From NCBI RefSeq assembly GCF_003987315.1, contig NZ_PIPI01000009.1, positions 31,820 through 95,819 on the forward strand: 64,000 nt of DNA. Direction: 5' to 3'. Position numbers and translations under genes: made by a program. Positions 18,531 to 28,005 of the stretch are shown piece by piece. Position 1 is the stretch's first letter; every line of letters starts with the position of its first letter. The DNA comes from Aliidiomarina haloalkalitolerans (GTDB lineage Bacteria > Pseudomonadota > Gammaproteobacteria > Enterobacterales > Alteromonadaceae). The notes under the pieces are model-generated. The model was not told the origin of the DNA and searched no databases. It worked only from the letters and a program-made list of their open reading frames with translations.

Positions 18531-19682
18531 AAGCAAATCGGTGAGGACTTGGTTTAAATACAGCCGCCCATGTGCGGTGGTTTCCCAAGACTCTTGATGA
18601 CTGACAATGTAACCGCGTTCGATTGCATGATTGAGCGCGGTGTCAGCAACACTTAACGGTAAACCCGTGTAGGCCACAAAATCGGGTTTTGGCGTTGGTT
18701 CCAGTAAGCGTAATCGATTCATAAAAAACTCAAAACACAAGTCTTCACTGCTCACTTGCCACTGTTTGTATAAGTAGGGGCGAGTCAGGTCGAGGTAGCC
18801 CCGAGGGTGTTTAATTTTCTCGGTGCGAATAATGCGCTGCTCGTGGGGTAAGGTGATTTTGCCATGAGCACCGCAGCCAATTCCGAGATAATCGCCAAAT
18901 CGCCAATAGTTGAGGTTATGCTTGCCGCGATGTCCAGGCTTGCCATAGGCGCTCACTTCATACTGCTCATAGCCAGCAGCAGCGAGGCGCTGATGTCCTT
19001 GCTCATAGATATCCCATAACAGGTCATCATGCGGCAATTCAGGTGGTTGGCTGGCAAACAAAGTGTTCGGTTCGATGGTCAACTGATACCAAGAAATATG
19101 CGGCGGGTTTAATGCAATAATGCCCTCAAGATCCGCCATGGCGGTCGCCAAGGTTTGCTCTGGCAAGCCGTGCATCAAATCTAGGTTAAAACTTGCTAAT
19201 GCCAAGGTGCTGGCGTGCTGCGCTGCGGTTTGGGCTTGCTCAGGATCGTGAATGCGCCCGAGCCGCTTAAGTTGTTCAGCTTGCAAGCTTTGCACGCCAA
19301 TCGAGAGTCGATTCACGCCAGCCGCAGCGAAACCGGCAAAGCGCTCAGTCTCAAAGGTGCCAGGGTTGGCTTCTAAGGTAATTTCAATGTCTTGGCTAAA
19401 TGGCACTCGCTCACGAATGCCTGCGAGGAGTTTACGGATACCTGCAGCCGAAAACAGACTTGGCGTGCCACCACCAATGAAGATGGATTGCAGCTCACGA
19501 CCTTGCACGTACTCGAGGTCTTCTTCGAGGTCAGCGAGCAGACAAGCAATATACTCTGCCTCGGGAATGACGTCCGGTTGCGCATGAGAGTTAAAGTCGC
19601 AATAGGGACATTTTTGCACACACCACGGAATGTGCACGTAGAGGCTTAATGGCGGCAGAGTTAACCGGTTGGTTTGCTTCAT
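18522..19682 (-). CDS. hemW: Radical SAM heme chaperone HemW
   Basis: A 386-residue protein of the HemN-like family. It carries the radical-SAM cysteine triad in [14 protein letters not shown] (C-x3-C-x2-C), the GGGTPSLF motif, and a C-terminal HemW domain. Its length of about 380 and its linkage to rdgB mark it as HemW, a heme-binding chaperone for respiratory enzymes, and not the oxygen-independent coproporphyrinogen oxidase HemN (about 450). It was formerly annotated as such an oxidase. Its start overlaps the rdgB stop by 4 bp (ATGA), so the two are coupled. Confidence 0.95.
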   Translation of the reverse strand: MKQTNRLTLPPLSLYVHIPWCVQKCPYCDFNSHAQPDVIPEAEYIACLLADLEEDLEYVQGRELQSIFIGGGTPSLFSAAGIRKLLAGIRERVPFSQDIEITLEANPGTFETERFAGFAAAGVNRLSIGVQSLQAEQLKRLGRIHDPEQAQTAAQHASTLALASFNLDLMHGLPEQTLATAMADLEGIIALNPPHISWYQLTIEPNTLFASQPPELPHDDLLWDIYEQGHQRLAAAGYEQYEVSAYGKPGHRGKHNLNYWRFGDYLGIGCGAHGKITLPHEQRIIRTEKIKHPRGYLDLTRPYLYKQWQVSSEDLCFEFFMNRLRLLEPTPKPDFVAYTGLPLSVADTALNHAIERGYIVSHQESWETTAHGRLYLNQVLTDLLEN

Positions 19683-20344
19683 TGTAATTGCTTTAGCAGT
19701 GCAGCCAACGCTTGGCCACGATGACTGATTTCACTTTTCAGCGTGCGTGGTAATTCGGCGGCAGTACATTGATGCTCGGGAACGAAGAAGATCGGATCGT
19801 AACCAAAACCGCCGGTACCGCTCGCGGTTTCAGTAATGTATCCGGGCCAAACGCCATGACAGACAATTGGAGTAGGGTCATCGGCACTGCGCATATACAC
19901 TAACACGCAATGAAACTGTGCCCGGCGCTGGTCGCTCGGAACACCTTCGAGGGCGGCGAGCACTTTCGCAATGTTGGCCTGGTCTTTGGTCAATGCTTCG
20001 CCATTATTATCAGCCTGCGCAAAAACGACGCCGTCCTCAATTTGAGCATAGCGAGCAGAGTAGATCCCCGGGGCACCGCCAAGATAATCGACCGCCAGGC
20101 CTGAATCATCGGCGAGTGCAGGCTTTCCGGTTGCTGCACACGCGTGGCGGGCTTTGAGAATCGCATTTTCAATAAACGTGAGCCCGGTTTCGTCAGCGTC
20201 AGTCACGCCTAACTCAGTTTGCGCCCGAACTTGCCAACCAAGCGGGCTCAGCAATGCACTTAACTCAGCTAACTTGCCTTGATTGCCGGTTGCGAGTACA
20301 AGGTCTTTCGGTGTTGAATTAATAATTGTTTGATTTTTAGACAT
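19679..20344 (-). CDS. rdgB: XTP/dITP diphosphatase RdgB
   Basis: A 221-residue house-cleaning pyrophosphatase that hydrolyses ITP, dITP and XTP to monophosphates and so keeps deaminated purines out of nucleic acids. The family motifs [36 protein letters not shown] (split by my reading, with the catalytic Asp pair) and [15 protein letters not shown] are present. It is slightly longer than E. coli RdgB (197) because of an N-terminal extension and an insertion around [13 protein letters not shown]. It is first of the rdgB-hemW pair and divergent from the antiporter gene. Confidence 0.96.
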   Translation of the reverse strand: MSKNQTIINSTPKDLVLATGNQGKLAELSALLSPLGWQVRAQTELGVTDADETGLTFIENAILKARHACAATGKPALADDSGLAVDYLGGAPGIYSARYAQIEDGVVFAQADNNGEALTKDQANIAKVLAALEGVPSDQRRAQFHCVLVYMRSADDPTPIVCHGVWPGYITETASGTGGFGYDPIFFVPEHQCTAAELPRTLKSEISHRGQALAALLKQLQ

Positions 20345-20454
20345 ATTTTAAATCTGTCATGGTTCATTAATTTTCAGCTGCGATTATAGCGCACTTCTTT
20401 TGCTGTGTTATTATCAATTGCCTTGAAGTTCATGAAAGGAAAGTTAAAGACCCG

Positions 20455-22197
20455 ATGGAAGCAGTGAATTTACTCATACTCATAGCTGGCGCAATGCTAT
20501 TTATTAGTATCGTTGCTGTGCAGTTTTCGGTGCGCGTAGGTGCTCCGCTGCTTTTAGTTTTCCTTTCAGTTGGTATGCTCGCAGGCGAAGAGGGGTTACT
20601 TGGGCTCTCCTTTAATAACCCGGATATGGCATTGTTAATTGGCTCCGTGGCGCTGGTGATTATTCTCTTTGATGGCGGTTTGCGAACGCACCCTGAACGC
20701 TTTCGAGTGGCCCTTGCTCCGGCTGCCATGCTGGCATCCATCGGCGTTGTAATTACCTGTGCGGTGACGGGTGTTGCTGCCGCCTATTTATTCGGATTCT
20801 CGTGGATTGAAGGCCTGTTACTTGGAGCTATTTTAAGCTCGACCGACGCCGCTGCGGTATTTTCAATTTTCCAGTCGCAAAAACTACGCATTAAAGAACG
20901 TGTTGCAGCAACGTTAGAAATTGAGTCCGGTAGCAATGATCCGATGGCCGTGATGTTAACGGTGACGTTAGTGAGCGTCCTTGCGCAGCCAGATCTTCCA
21001 TTGGGATGGGGCGTGATCGCAGTATTTTTGCAACAAGCAATTGTGGGCGCTGTTTTTGGGTACTTAGGAGGACGACTTTTTGTTCTCACATGTCGCAAGT
21101 TAAACCTCCATATTTCATTTTTTCCCTTGCTTGCGATTGCTGGCAGCATCCTTGTCTTCGGCTTGACCGCCAACCTCGGTGGCAGCGGATTTCTTGCTGT
21201 GTATTTGATGGGCTATTTAGTCGGTAATGCGAAGCTTCCCCAGGTCATGCATATTCTTCGCGTTCATGATGGTTTGGCGTGGCTGTCGCAGATCGTCATG
21301 TTCCTCATGCTTGGTCTCTTAATGACGCCGAGTTCAGTGGTTGAGGTGTTGTTACCCGCCTTAGCCCTCGCTGTTGTGCTCATATTTGTCGCACGCCCCA
21401 TTGCAGTTTTCATCAGTTTGGCACCGTTCAGGTTTCCTTGGCGAGACCAAATCTTTATTAGCTGGGTAGGTTTGCGCGGAGCCGTGCCGATTGTTTTGGC
21501 GTTGTTTCCGTGGATAGCCGGCCTTGAAAACCAGCAACTTTATTTCGAAATTGCATTTGTCGTCGTGTTAGTTTCGTTGGTGGTGCAAGGTTGGAGTATT
21601 TCCTTCACCGCGCGCAAAATGGGCTTAGAGATTCCGCCCGAGCCGGAACCTGATTCACGCACACCAATCGAATTGATTCGTGCCGATGACGTCATGGAAG
21701 TCGCAGTGTTTAAAATTACCGAAGACTCGCTTGCCGTGGAGCATTTTTGGCACGAAATTAACCTCCCTCGAGAAGCCGATTTTGTTGGTGTCGTTCGAGA
21801 CGGGCAGTGGCTCCGTAGTAGCAACAACCCGCAGATTCTAGCCGGTGATCACCTGATGGTGCTGACACGTGCTGCTGATGTCGCCAAAATTAGTGAAGTG
21901 TTGGCTTCGTCTGGCAGTGATAAACGTGTGAATCGCAAATCATTCTTTGGTGATTTCGTGCTTAATGCCGATATTACTTTGGCGGATTTATCCGGTTTCT
22001 ATGTCATCCCAGAAGATGCGTACGAGGATTTAAATACGGATATTCGCAGCATCTTTCATCGTCGCTTCCACCGTCGTGTGGTTATCGGTGACCACATCGT
22101 TCTCGGCAATTTAATGTTTACGGTGCGTGAAGTGGCTGACGATGGGGTAATATTGAAAGTAGGTGTGAAAGTAATCGAGCAAACTAAATCGGTTTAA
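20455..22197 (+). CDS. nhaP2: K+/H+ antiporter of the NhaP2/CvrA type
   Basis: A 580-residue inner-membrane cation:proton antiporter (CPA1). About 12-13 transmembrane helices fill residues 1-400, with LFDGGLRTHPERFR, SSTDAAAVFSIF and ESGSNDPMAVMLT typical of the NhaP2 group. A cytoplasmic TrkA-C domain (about 405-485) and a CorC/HlyC-like domain (about 490-575) follow, as in NhaP2 proteins (about 578). The likely role is K+ or Na+ extrusion and pH or osmotic control. It interrupts the otherwise co-linear rdgB and DUF4426 genes and runs in the opposite direction. Ion selectivity cannot be told from sequence. Confidence 0.9.
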   Translation: MEAVNLLILIAGAMLFISIVAVQFSVRVGAPLLLVFLSVGMLAGEEGLLGLSFNNPDMALLIGSVALVIILFDGGLRTHPERFRVALAPAAMLASIGVVITCAVTGVAAAYLFGFSWIEGLLLGAILSSTDAAAVFSIFQSQKLRIKERVAATLEIESGSNDPMAVMLTVTLVSVLAQPDLPLGWGVIAVFLQQAIVGAVFGYLGGRLFVLTCRKLNLHISFFPLLAIAGSILVFGLTANLGGSGFLAVYLMGYLVGNAKLPQVMHILRVHDGLAWLSQIVMFLMLGLLMTPSSVVEVLLPALALAVVLIFVARPIAVFISLAPFRFPWRDQIFISWVGLRGAVPIVLALFPWIAGLENQQLYFEIAFVVVLVSLVVQGWSISFTARKMGLEIPPEPEPDSRTPIELIRADDVMEVAVFKITEDSLAVEHFWHEINLPREADFVGVVRDGQWLRSSNNPQILAGDHLMVLTRAADVAKISEVLASSGSDKRVNRKSFFGDFVLNADITLADLSGFYVIPEDAYEDLNTDIRSIFHRRFHRRVVIGDHIVLGNLMFTVREVADDGVILKVGVKVIEQTKSV

Positions 22198-22210
22198 ATC
22201 TAGTTTGCTC
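22177..22210. terminator. Hairpin overlapping the nhaP2 stop codon
   Basis: A perfect 10-bp inverted repeat (GAGCAAACTA/TAGTTTGCTC) with a 14-nt loop has its left arm in the last nhaP2 codons and its right arm just after the stop. No T-run follows, so intrinsic termination is uncertain. Confidence 0.45.
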
Positions 22211-22242
22211 GTCTCTTCTGATTCGGAAGCAACGCCGACGAC

Positions 22243-22740
22243 TTAATCGCGATAGAACGTGTGTTGGAACCGAAGCTCTTGGGTTTCGTTACCATGACGA
22301 ATGGTAATAAAAAAGCGCAGACGATCGTCATCGCTGTGGCGAACTTCGCTAATAAAGTAGATAGCCGGTTCTTCAATAAAGCGGCGGAACTGAAGTTCTT
22401 GTCGCTGTCCAACACTATTCAATGCATAACCTTGAATCTGCGCTCGCAAGGCAGGTTTACCTTCCTGCTTTGTGTCGAGGACTGAAATATTGATTAACCC
22501 ACGCGCATTGCTGCGCCGGATGTTATAGCGAGCGGCAATTTCTGGCTGCAGGAAGGTGCTAGGGAAGGCGATGTAATGTACCTCCCAGTCGCCTAAAGTA
22601 GTGTATTGTCCGCCTTGAGCTTGTTCTTGATCCGCTGCTGCAGACCATGAGAAAAGGGCAAGCATGGCTAATGCAAGCATCCATAAAACGGGGGTAACGT
22701 AACACGCTTTACTTTGCACCTTGCGTAAATACTGCATCAT
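22243..22740 (-). CDS. DUF4426 domain-containing periplasmic protein
   Basis: A 165-residue protein with an N-terminal signal-like segment (VLWMLALAMLALFSWSAAA, cleavage likely near ADQ). The DUF4426 core is recognisable from GDWEVHYIAFPSTFLQPEIA and YNIRRSNARGLINISVLD. The function is unknown. In Vibrio and relatives the gene sits in the yggS-proC-yggT cluster, as here. The start lies three bases from the yggT stop, so it is the last gene of that operon. The family is confined to gammaproteobacteria as far as I know. Confidence 0.85.
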   Translation of the reverse strand: MMQYLRKVQSKACYVTPVLWMLALAMLALFSWSAAADQEQAQGGQYTTLGDWEVHYIAFPSTFLQPEIAARYNIRRSNARGLINISVLDTKQEGKPALRAQIQGYALNSVGQRQELQFRRFIEEPAIYFISEVRHSDDDRLRFFITIRHGNETQELRFQHTFYRD

Positions 22741-22742
22741 GG

Positions 22743-23276
22743 TTAACCTCCCAGCGAAATCCGCAAGAACTGGACAATAATGATGAGGACCAGTACCGAA
22801 AGGTCGAGGCCACCAATTGGTGGAATAATTCGACGAATTGGCGACAGCATCGGTTCCGTCAGCTGCGCCATGACAAATTCCATCGGATGACGGCCTTGAC
22901 TAAACCAACTCAAAATAGCTCGAATTAACAGAATCCAGAACATTAAGTTTAACGTCGTGATCACCGCGGCTTGAATTGACGCGATAAATAACTCGAGCAC
23001 AGAGAACGGAAAGCCGTTCAGTCGCATGTACATAATCAAATAGATTTTTAATGCGGATAACGCCAGCACTAAGAAAGCTGCGGCAATATCAAAACGACCA
23101 ATAGTCGGAAAGACTTTCCGCAAAGGGTCAAGGATTGGGCGCGTGACTTTCACAATAAACTGCGACACCGGGTTAAAATAATCAACCCGTGCAAGTTGCA
23201 TCCACAGGCGCAGAATAACCACCATAATATATAAATTAAACAGTGTATCGATTAAAAATAATGCACCGTTGCTCAT
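22743..23276 (-). CDS. yggT: YggT-family inner-membrane protein
   Basis: A 177-residue protein with two YggT repeats, each a pair of transmembrane helices with a conserved polar stretch: NPVSQFIVKVTRPILDPLRKVFP in the first (residues about 36-58) and FVMAQLTEPMLSPIRRIIP in the second. Function is unsettled; roles in osmotic tolerance and cell division have been proposed for homologues. It lies between proC and the DUF4426 gene in the same direction. About 100 bp separate it from proC and no promoter stands out. Confidence 0.92.
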   Translation of the reverse strand: MSNGALFLIDTLFNLYIMVVILRLWMQLARVDYFNPVSQFIVKVTRPILDPLRKVFPTIGRFDIAAAFLVLALSALKIYLIMYMRLNGFPFSVLELFIASIQAAVITTLNLMFWILLIRAILSWFSQGRHPMEFVMAQLTEPMLSPIRRIIPPIGGLDLSVLVLIIIVQFLRISLGG

Positions 23277-23379
23277 CTTGATTTCCTTTAATGTGCTCGA
23301 AAGCGATATTCGAAAAGTGTGCGTGGGTAAACGCTCAGCCAGCTAACTTAAAATTCTGTAAGCATTGACTTACTTGTGG

Positions 23380-24207
23380 CTAGAACAATTTAGCCATTTC
23401 TTGGTTTCGTGCAACCGCTGCGCCTACCGCACGTTTTGAAATCTCACCAAGTTCAGCTTGCTGATAAGCTTCAATTCCTTTGGCGGTTGAACCACCCTTG
23501 CTCGTGACCTGTTTGCGTAGGTCGATAAAACTTAGTTCACTCTCGCAAGCCATTTTTGCGGCGCCCAATGCAGTTTGTTGGACCATCAGTCGTGCTTGTT
23601 CAGGGTCAAAGCCAAACTCTTCGGCAGCGCGTTGCAAACCATGCATAAACTCGAAGAAGTAGGCTGGGCCACTGCCAGCAACAGCACCGAGTACATCAAT
23701 GCCGTCTTCGTCTTCTAACCAGATGGTGGTACCGACGAAGTTAAATACTTGCGTGACAAACTCGCGATCGTCATCCGTTACTGAGCTGTCAGCGACTAGC
23801 CCTGACAAACCAGCACCAACCAGTGATGGCGTATTGGGCATGACGCGAACGACACGGATATTGTCACCGAGGAATTCGTAGTAGCTCGCAAAGCGCAAAC
23901 CGGCAGCGATAGTAACAATTAATTTGTTGGCTAAATCGGGGACGTTGGCTTGCAAGTCTTCACAAACTTCCCGCATTAATTGTGGCTTTACAGACAGAAC
24001 AATGACGTCCGCTTGGCGCGCAATTTCGTGATTATCTTGTGACGTTGTTAAGCCGTATTTTTCTTCAAGCAAGTCTAATTTTGGCCGACTCGGATTACTG
24101 ACTAAAACCGCATCGGCGGGAAATCCGCCTTTGATCATGCCGCCAATAATGCTTTGAGGCATATTTCCAGCACCAATGAAACCTATCTTACGAACCTGAT
24201 TTGGCAT
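23380..24207 (-). CDS. proC: Pyrroline-5-carboxylate reductase ProC
   Basis: A 275-residue enzyme that reduces P5C to L-proline with NAD(P)H, the last step of proline synthesis. The N-terminal Rossmann motif IGFIGAGNMPQSIIGG and the signature MPNTPSLVGAG are present. The C-terminal dimerisation domain holds GSGPAYFFEFM and LRKQVTSKGGSTAKGI. Length matches E. coli ProC (269). The order yggS-proC-yggT is conserved in many gammaproteobacteria. The feed enzymes ProB and ProA are encoded about 8 kb away. Confidence 0.97.
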   Translation of the reverse strand: MPNQVRKIGFIGAGNMPQSIIGGMIKGGFPADAVLVSNPSRPKLDLLEEKYGLTTSQDNHEIARQADVIVLSVKPQLMREVCEDLQANVPDLANKLIVTIAAGLRFASYYEFLGDNIRVVRVMPNTPSLVGAGLSGLVADSSVTDDDREFVTQVFNFVGTTIWLEDEDGIDVLGAVAGSGPAYFFEFMHGLQRAAEEFGFDPEQARLMVQQTALGAAKMACESELSFIDLRKQVTSKGGSTAKGIEAYQQAELGEISKRAVGAAVARNQEMAKLF

Positions 24208-24342
24208 CCTAAAATATTCCTTATGTAGGCGAAGAATTTAACAGTAGTTTATCGTGAATGGCGACGATTTTCCTGCTTTTCAAGCGTCATTACCGAGAAG
24301 CCTGACTTTGCGAGCTTGGATTGTCGTGTCGAAAAGTGACCT

Positions 24343-25068
24343 TTAAGTGTCGCGAGCACCAAATAGTGCGGTACCAATTCGAACCATTGTCGAGCCATGC
24401 GCAATCGCTTTCGACAGATCGTTGCTCATACCTAACGACAAAGTATCGACGCTCGGATAGTCGGCCTGCAAGGCAACAAAAGCTTGTTGTAACTGCGGAA
24501 AACTGTCGTCCTGCTCGGCGGGAGTCGCATTGGCTTTCGGAATGGCCATCAAGCCCCGTAGCTGCAAATTCGGCTGGGTGTCAATAAATGCTGCGAGCGC
24601 CGGAAGTTCAGCGAGCGCAATTCCTGATTTGCTATTTTCATCGTCGATATTAATTTGGATGAGAACTTGCAGTGGCGGCAACTCTGCTGGACGTTGCTCA
24701 CTCAGGCGGCGGGCAATTTTTTCCCGGTCAATGCTTTGACACCAAGCAAAATGTTCCGCGACATCTTTGGTTTTATTGGATTGCAATGGACCAATGAAAT
24801 GCCATTCGATGTCGTGCAAATGTGCTAACTCTTTGATTTTGTCGACGCCTTCCTGCACATAATTCTCACCAAATGCACGCTGACCTAGCTGGTACAACGC
24901 TGCAATAGCGGATGCAGGTTTGGTTTTGCTTACTGCTAATATCCGTACTAAGCTTGTGTCACGGTTGCATTTTTTTGCTGCATCAGCAACCTGACGCTGG
25001 ACAGACTGCCAGCGCTCTATGAGGGATGGTATAGAAGCAGGTGTTTTTGCTTGAGTCTCAGGGGGCAT
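24343..25068 (-). CDS. yggS: Pyridoxal-phosphate homeostasis protein YggS
   Basis: A 241-residue single-domain PLP-binding protein (alanine-racemase-like barrel) that helps maintain PLP levels but has no known catalytic reaction. The cofactor lysine is in ILAVSKTKPASAI. The family segments FGENYVQEGVDK, WHFIGPLQSNKTK and SLGMSNDLSKAIAHGSTMVRIGTALFG are all visible. It is divergent from pilT across about 55 bp, an arrangement also seen in Vibrio and Pseudomonas. About 135 bp separate it from proC, so proC may have a second promoter. Confidence 0.96.
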   Translation of the reverse strand: MPPETQAKTPASIPSLIERWQSVQRQVADAAKKCNRDTSLVRILAVSKTKPASAIAALYQLGQRAFGENYVQEGVDKIKELAHLHDIEWHFIGPLQSNKTKDVAEHFAWCQSIDREKIARRLSEQRPAELPPLQVLIQINIDDENSKSGIALAELPALAAFIDTQPNLQLRGLMAIPKANATPAEQDDSFPQLQQAFVALQADYPSVDTLSLGMSNDLSKAIAHGSTMVRIGTALFGARDT

Positions 25069-25123
25069 CAGCGTAACCTCATTTTATTCGCTCGGGTAAT
25101 CGCTCGTTAATGAGAAAAATAAC

Positions 25124-26152
25124 ATGGATATTAAACAATTACTTGAATACAGTGTGACTAATAAAGCGTCTGACTTACATTTGTCCGCTGGCACTCCGCC
25201 TCTTGTTCGTATCGACGGTGATCTTGTCCCAGTTAGCTCAAAACCGCTTAACGCGGAAGAAGTCGGGCATATGGTCAAGTCGGTGATGAATAAACGCCAA
25301 CTTGAAGAGTTTGAAAAACGCTTAGAAGTCGATTTTTCATTTGCCATTGACGGCGTCGCTCGCTTCCGTGCCAACGTATTTAAACAACAGTATGGCCCAG
25401 CCGGCGCGTTTCGTACCATTCCTGATCGGGTATTAACCCTTGAGGACTTGCGTGCTCCGGAAATCTTCAAGCGCATTGCCGAATATCCGCGCGGGCTCGT
25501 ACTCGTTACTGGACCAACCGGTTCGGGTAAATCAACCACGCTAGCAGCCATGGTTGATTACATTAACGAGAACACACCACAGCACATCCTTACCATTGAA
25601 GATCCTATCGAATTTGTGCACCAAAGCAAGCAAAGCTTGGTGAACCAACGTGAAGTATTCCGCGACACCTTAAGTTTTAATAGTGCCTTGCGGGTTGCCT
25701 TGCGTGAAGACCCTGACGTTATCCTCGTTGGTGAGTTGCGGGATTTAGAAACCATTCGCCTCGCCTTAACGGCGGCGGAAACCGGTCACTTGGTCTTTGC
25801 AACGTTACATACCACCTCGGCGCCAAAAACCATTGACCGGGTTATCGATGTTTTCCCTGGCGATGAGAAAGCCATGGTGCGCTCGATGTTATCAGAGTCA
25901 TTACGAGCGGTTATTTCGCAAACTCTGGTGAAGAAGCAAGGTGGTGGCCGTGTTGCTGCTCATGAAATCATGTTGGCAACACCGGCGATTAAAAACCTTA
26001 TTCGTGAGGCGAAAGTGGCGCAAATGTACTCTGCTATTCAAACCGGTGCTTCGGTGGGCATGCAGACCCTCGAGCAGTCGCTAAATCGCTTAGTTGAATC
26101 GGGCACAATTTCCTATACCCAAATGCGCAGCAAACTAGGGCAAATCGAGTAG
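25124..26152 (+). CDS. pilT: Type IV pilus retraction ATPase PilT
   Basis: A 342-residue hexameric ATPase that powers pilus retraction and twitching motility at the inner membrane. An N-terminal PAS-like domain is followed by a RecA-like core with Walker A GPTGSGKSTTL, the Asp box around LTIEDPIEFVHQ, the Walker B region VGELRDLETIRLAL and the His box GHLVFATLHT. The C-terminal AIKNLIRE is the near-perfect PilT-specific AIRNLIRE motif. No pilU or other pilus gene is in the window. It is divergent from yggS. Confidence 0.97.
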   Translation: MDIKQLLEYSVTNKASDLHLSAGTPPLVRIDGDLVPVSSKPLNAEEVGHMVKSVMNKRQLEEFEKRLEVDFSFAIDGVARFRANVFKQQYGPAGAFRTIPDRVLTLEDLRAPEIFKRIAEYPRGLVLVTGPTGSGKSTTLAAMVDYINENTPQHILTIEDPIEFVHQSKQSLVNQREVFRDTLSFNSALRVALREDPDVILVGELRDLETIRLALTAAETGHLVFATLHTTSAPKTIDRVIDVFPGDEKAMVRSMLSESLRAVISQTLVKKQGGGRVAAHEIMLATPAIKNLIREAKVAQMYSAIQTGASVGMQTLEQSLNRLVESGTISYTQMRSKLGQIE

Positions 26153-26222
26153 TGCCTAAAGCGCCGTTTTTCGCTAGAATAGCAGCCAATTTTTTGGGCA
26201 GTTAGAAAAGCGAGAAACGGCT

Positions 26223-27251
26223 ATGCGTGTGCTTGGTATTGAAACGTCGTGTGACGAGACAGGAATTGCAGTCTATTGCACTGAGCAAGGCCTCTTGTCG
26301 CATGTCTTGTATAGCCAGGTAAAGCTGCATGCCGACTATGGTGGTGTCGTGCCAGAATTGGCGTCACGTGATCATGTTCGCAAAACTCTCCCTCTTATTG
26401 AGCAAGCGCTCAGCGAAGCAAAATTACAACCCGACCAAATTGATGGTGTTGCCTATACGTCTGGCCCAGGTTTAATTGGTGCCTTACTGGTTGGCGCAAC
26501 CATTGGCCGCAGTTTGGCATTTGGTTGGCAAGTTCCGGCTATTGGCGTGCATCACATGGAAGGCCATTTGCTAGCGCCTATGCTGGAAGCGAGTCGCCCG
26601 GATTTTCCGTTTGTGGCGCTATTGGTTTCTGGTGGCCACACCCAACTGGTGCGCGTCGATGGCATTGGCGAGTACGAATTACTGGGTGAATCCGTCGATG
26701 ACGCCGCCGGCGAAGCTTTTGATAAAACCGCCAAGCTTTTAGGCTTAGACTACCCAGGTGGACCGCGACTCGCCAAGCTCGCAGAGCAAGGTGTAGCAGG
26801 GCGTTTTCAGTTTCCTCGGCCGATGACCGACAAGCCTGGCTTAAATTTCAGCTTTAGCGGTTTGAAAACAGCTGCAGCGACCGCGATTGCGGAAAACACC
26901 AACGATGAGCAAACGCAGGCTGATATTGCGCGCGCTTTTGAAGATGCGGTGGTGGACACTCTTTTGATTAAATGCCGCCGTGCGCTCGAACAGACCGGCT
27001 TGAATCGGTTGGTCATGGCCGGTGGTGTGAGTGCCAACAAGCGCTTACGCGCGGCATTGGCAGAGACGATGAGTAAGCTCGGTGGTGAAGTGTTTTATCC
27101 ACGTGCGGAGTTTTGTACGGATAACGGCGCGATGATCGCTTTTGCTGGTGCGCAACGACTTGCTGCAGGGCAACATGCGGAAGCTGCAGTCAAAGTGCGA
27201 CCGCGCTGGCCACTGACAGAATTGCCACCACTAAATACACCAGACGCTTAA
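26223..27251 (+). CDS. tsaD: tRNA threonylcarbamoyladenosine transferase subunit TsaD
   Basis: A 342-residue ASKHA-fold enzyme. With TsaB and TsaE it transfers the threonylcarbamoyl group to A37 of ANN-decoding tRNAs. It starts [15 protein letters not shown]. The metal-binding HxxxH is in VHHMEGH, and [22 protein letters not shown] and FSFSGLKTA are family blocks. Length equals E. coli TsaD (337). It ends two bases before the convergent plsY stop, the same tail-to-tail pairing as in E. coli. Here pilT, not rpsU, lies at its 5' side. Confidence 0.97.
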   Translation: MRVLGIETSCDETGIAVYCTEQGLLSHVLYSQVKLHADYGGVVPELASRDHVRKTLPLIEQALSEAKLQPDQIDGVAYTSGPGLIGALLVGATIGRSLAFGWQVPAIGVHHMEGHLLAPMLEASRPDFPFVALLVSGGHTQLVRVDGIGEYELLGESVDDAAGEAFDKTAKLLGLDYPGGPRLAKLAEQGVAGRFQFPRPMTDKPGLNFSFSGLKTAAATAIAENTNDEQTQADIARAFEDAVVDTLLIKCRRALEQTGLNRLVMAGGVSANKRLRAALAETMSKLGGEVFYPRAEFCTDNGAMIAFAGAQRLAAGQHAEAAVKVRPRWPLTELPPLNTPDA

Positions 27252-27252
27252 G

Positions 27253-27864
27253 TTACTTGTTTTTGTTGTTTTTGCGTTTGCCTGGACGAAAAGCAACTTC
27301 GGTGCCATTCCACAAGCGGACGATATTTGTGCGATGACGCCAAATAATAAGGACAGCGAGCATAAATGCAGGAATGGTGTATTGCGGCTTAATTAAAAAC
27401 GCATACAGCGGCGCTAAAGCAACGGTAATGAGAGCCGCGAGTGACGACACCCGGCTAACCCAAAAGACCAATATCCAAGTCATGATCAGCAGTACAGCCA
27501 TTTCCGATGCAACAGGAAACATGGCGCCTAGCGCCGTTGCAACCGCTTTACCGCCTTGAAACTTAAAATACAGCGGATAAATGTGGCCAAGGCAGGCGGC
27601 AATGGCAACGAGACCTAGCTCTATCGGGGTAAGGCCGAAGAAATAAGCAGCCCAAACTGGGATCATGCCTTTTAAGACGTCGCCTAACAGCGTTAAACCA
27701 GCAGGAACAGGGCCACCTAAGCGATACACATTGGTTGCACCGGGGTTGCCAGAACCGCGCAGACGAGGATCGTCTAAACGAAAGGCTTTACAGATGAGAA
27801 TCGCGCTACTAATTGAACCTAGTAAATAGGCGAGCACGATCATAAGGACGGCCAGAGCAGACAT
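27253..27864 (-). CDS. plsY: Glycerol-3-phosphate acyltransferase PlsY
   Basis: A 203-residue inner-membrane enzyme with five transmembrane helices. It transfers the acyl group from acyl-phosphate to glycerol-3-phosphate, the first acylation in phospholipid synthesis. The three PlsY motifs are seen: RLRGSGNPGATNVYRLGG, FKFQGGKAVATALG and HRTNIVRLWNGTE. The C-terminus is lysine-rich (GKRKNNKNK). It is divergent from folB across about 140 bp. PlsC for the second acylation is encoded elsewhere in this window. Confidence 0.96.
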   Translation of the reverse strand: MSALAVLMIVLAYLLGSISSAILICKAFRLDDPRLRGSGNPGATNVYRLGGPVPAGLTLLGDVLKGMIPVWAAYFFGLTPIELGLVAIAACLGHIYPLYFKFQGGKAVATALGAMFPVASEMAVLLIMTWILVFWVSRVSSLAALITVALAPLYAFLIKPQYTIPAFMLAVLIIWRHRTNIVRLWNGTEVAFRPGKRKNNKNK

Positions 27865-28005
27865 CGGCTTTTTTGCGAATTCCTGTTAGGTTACACTGTA
27901 ACGGCGAGCATACGTTGTTTTTTCGTTAAATGCTATCCGACCAGCGCCCGTTGGCTTGTATCAATTGTTTAAATTTGTAAATGAAATTAAATCATAGGTG
28001 AATGC

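Noticed and set aside
18522..19682. Oxygen-independent coproporphyrinogen III oxidase HemN
   Set aside because: Length and rdgB linkage fit the HemW heme chaperone.
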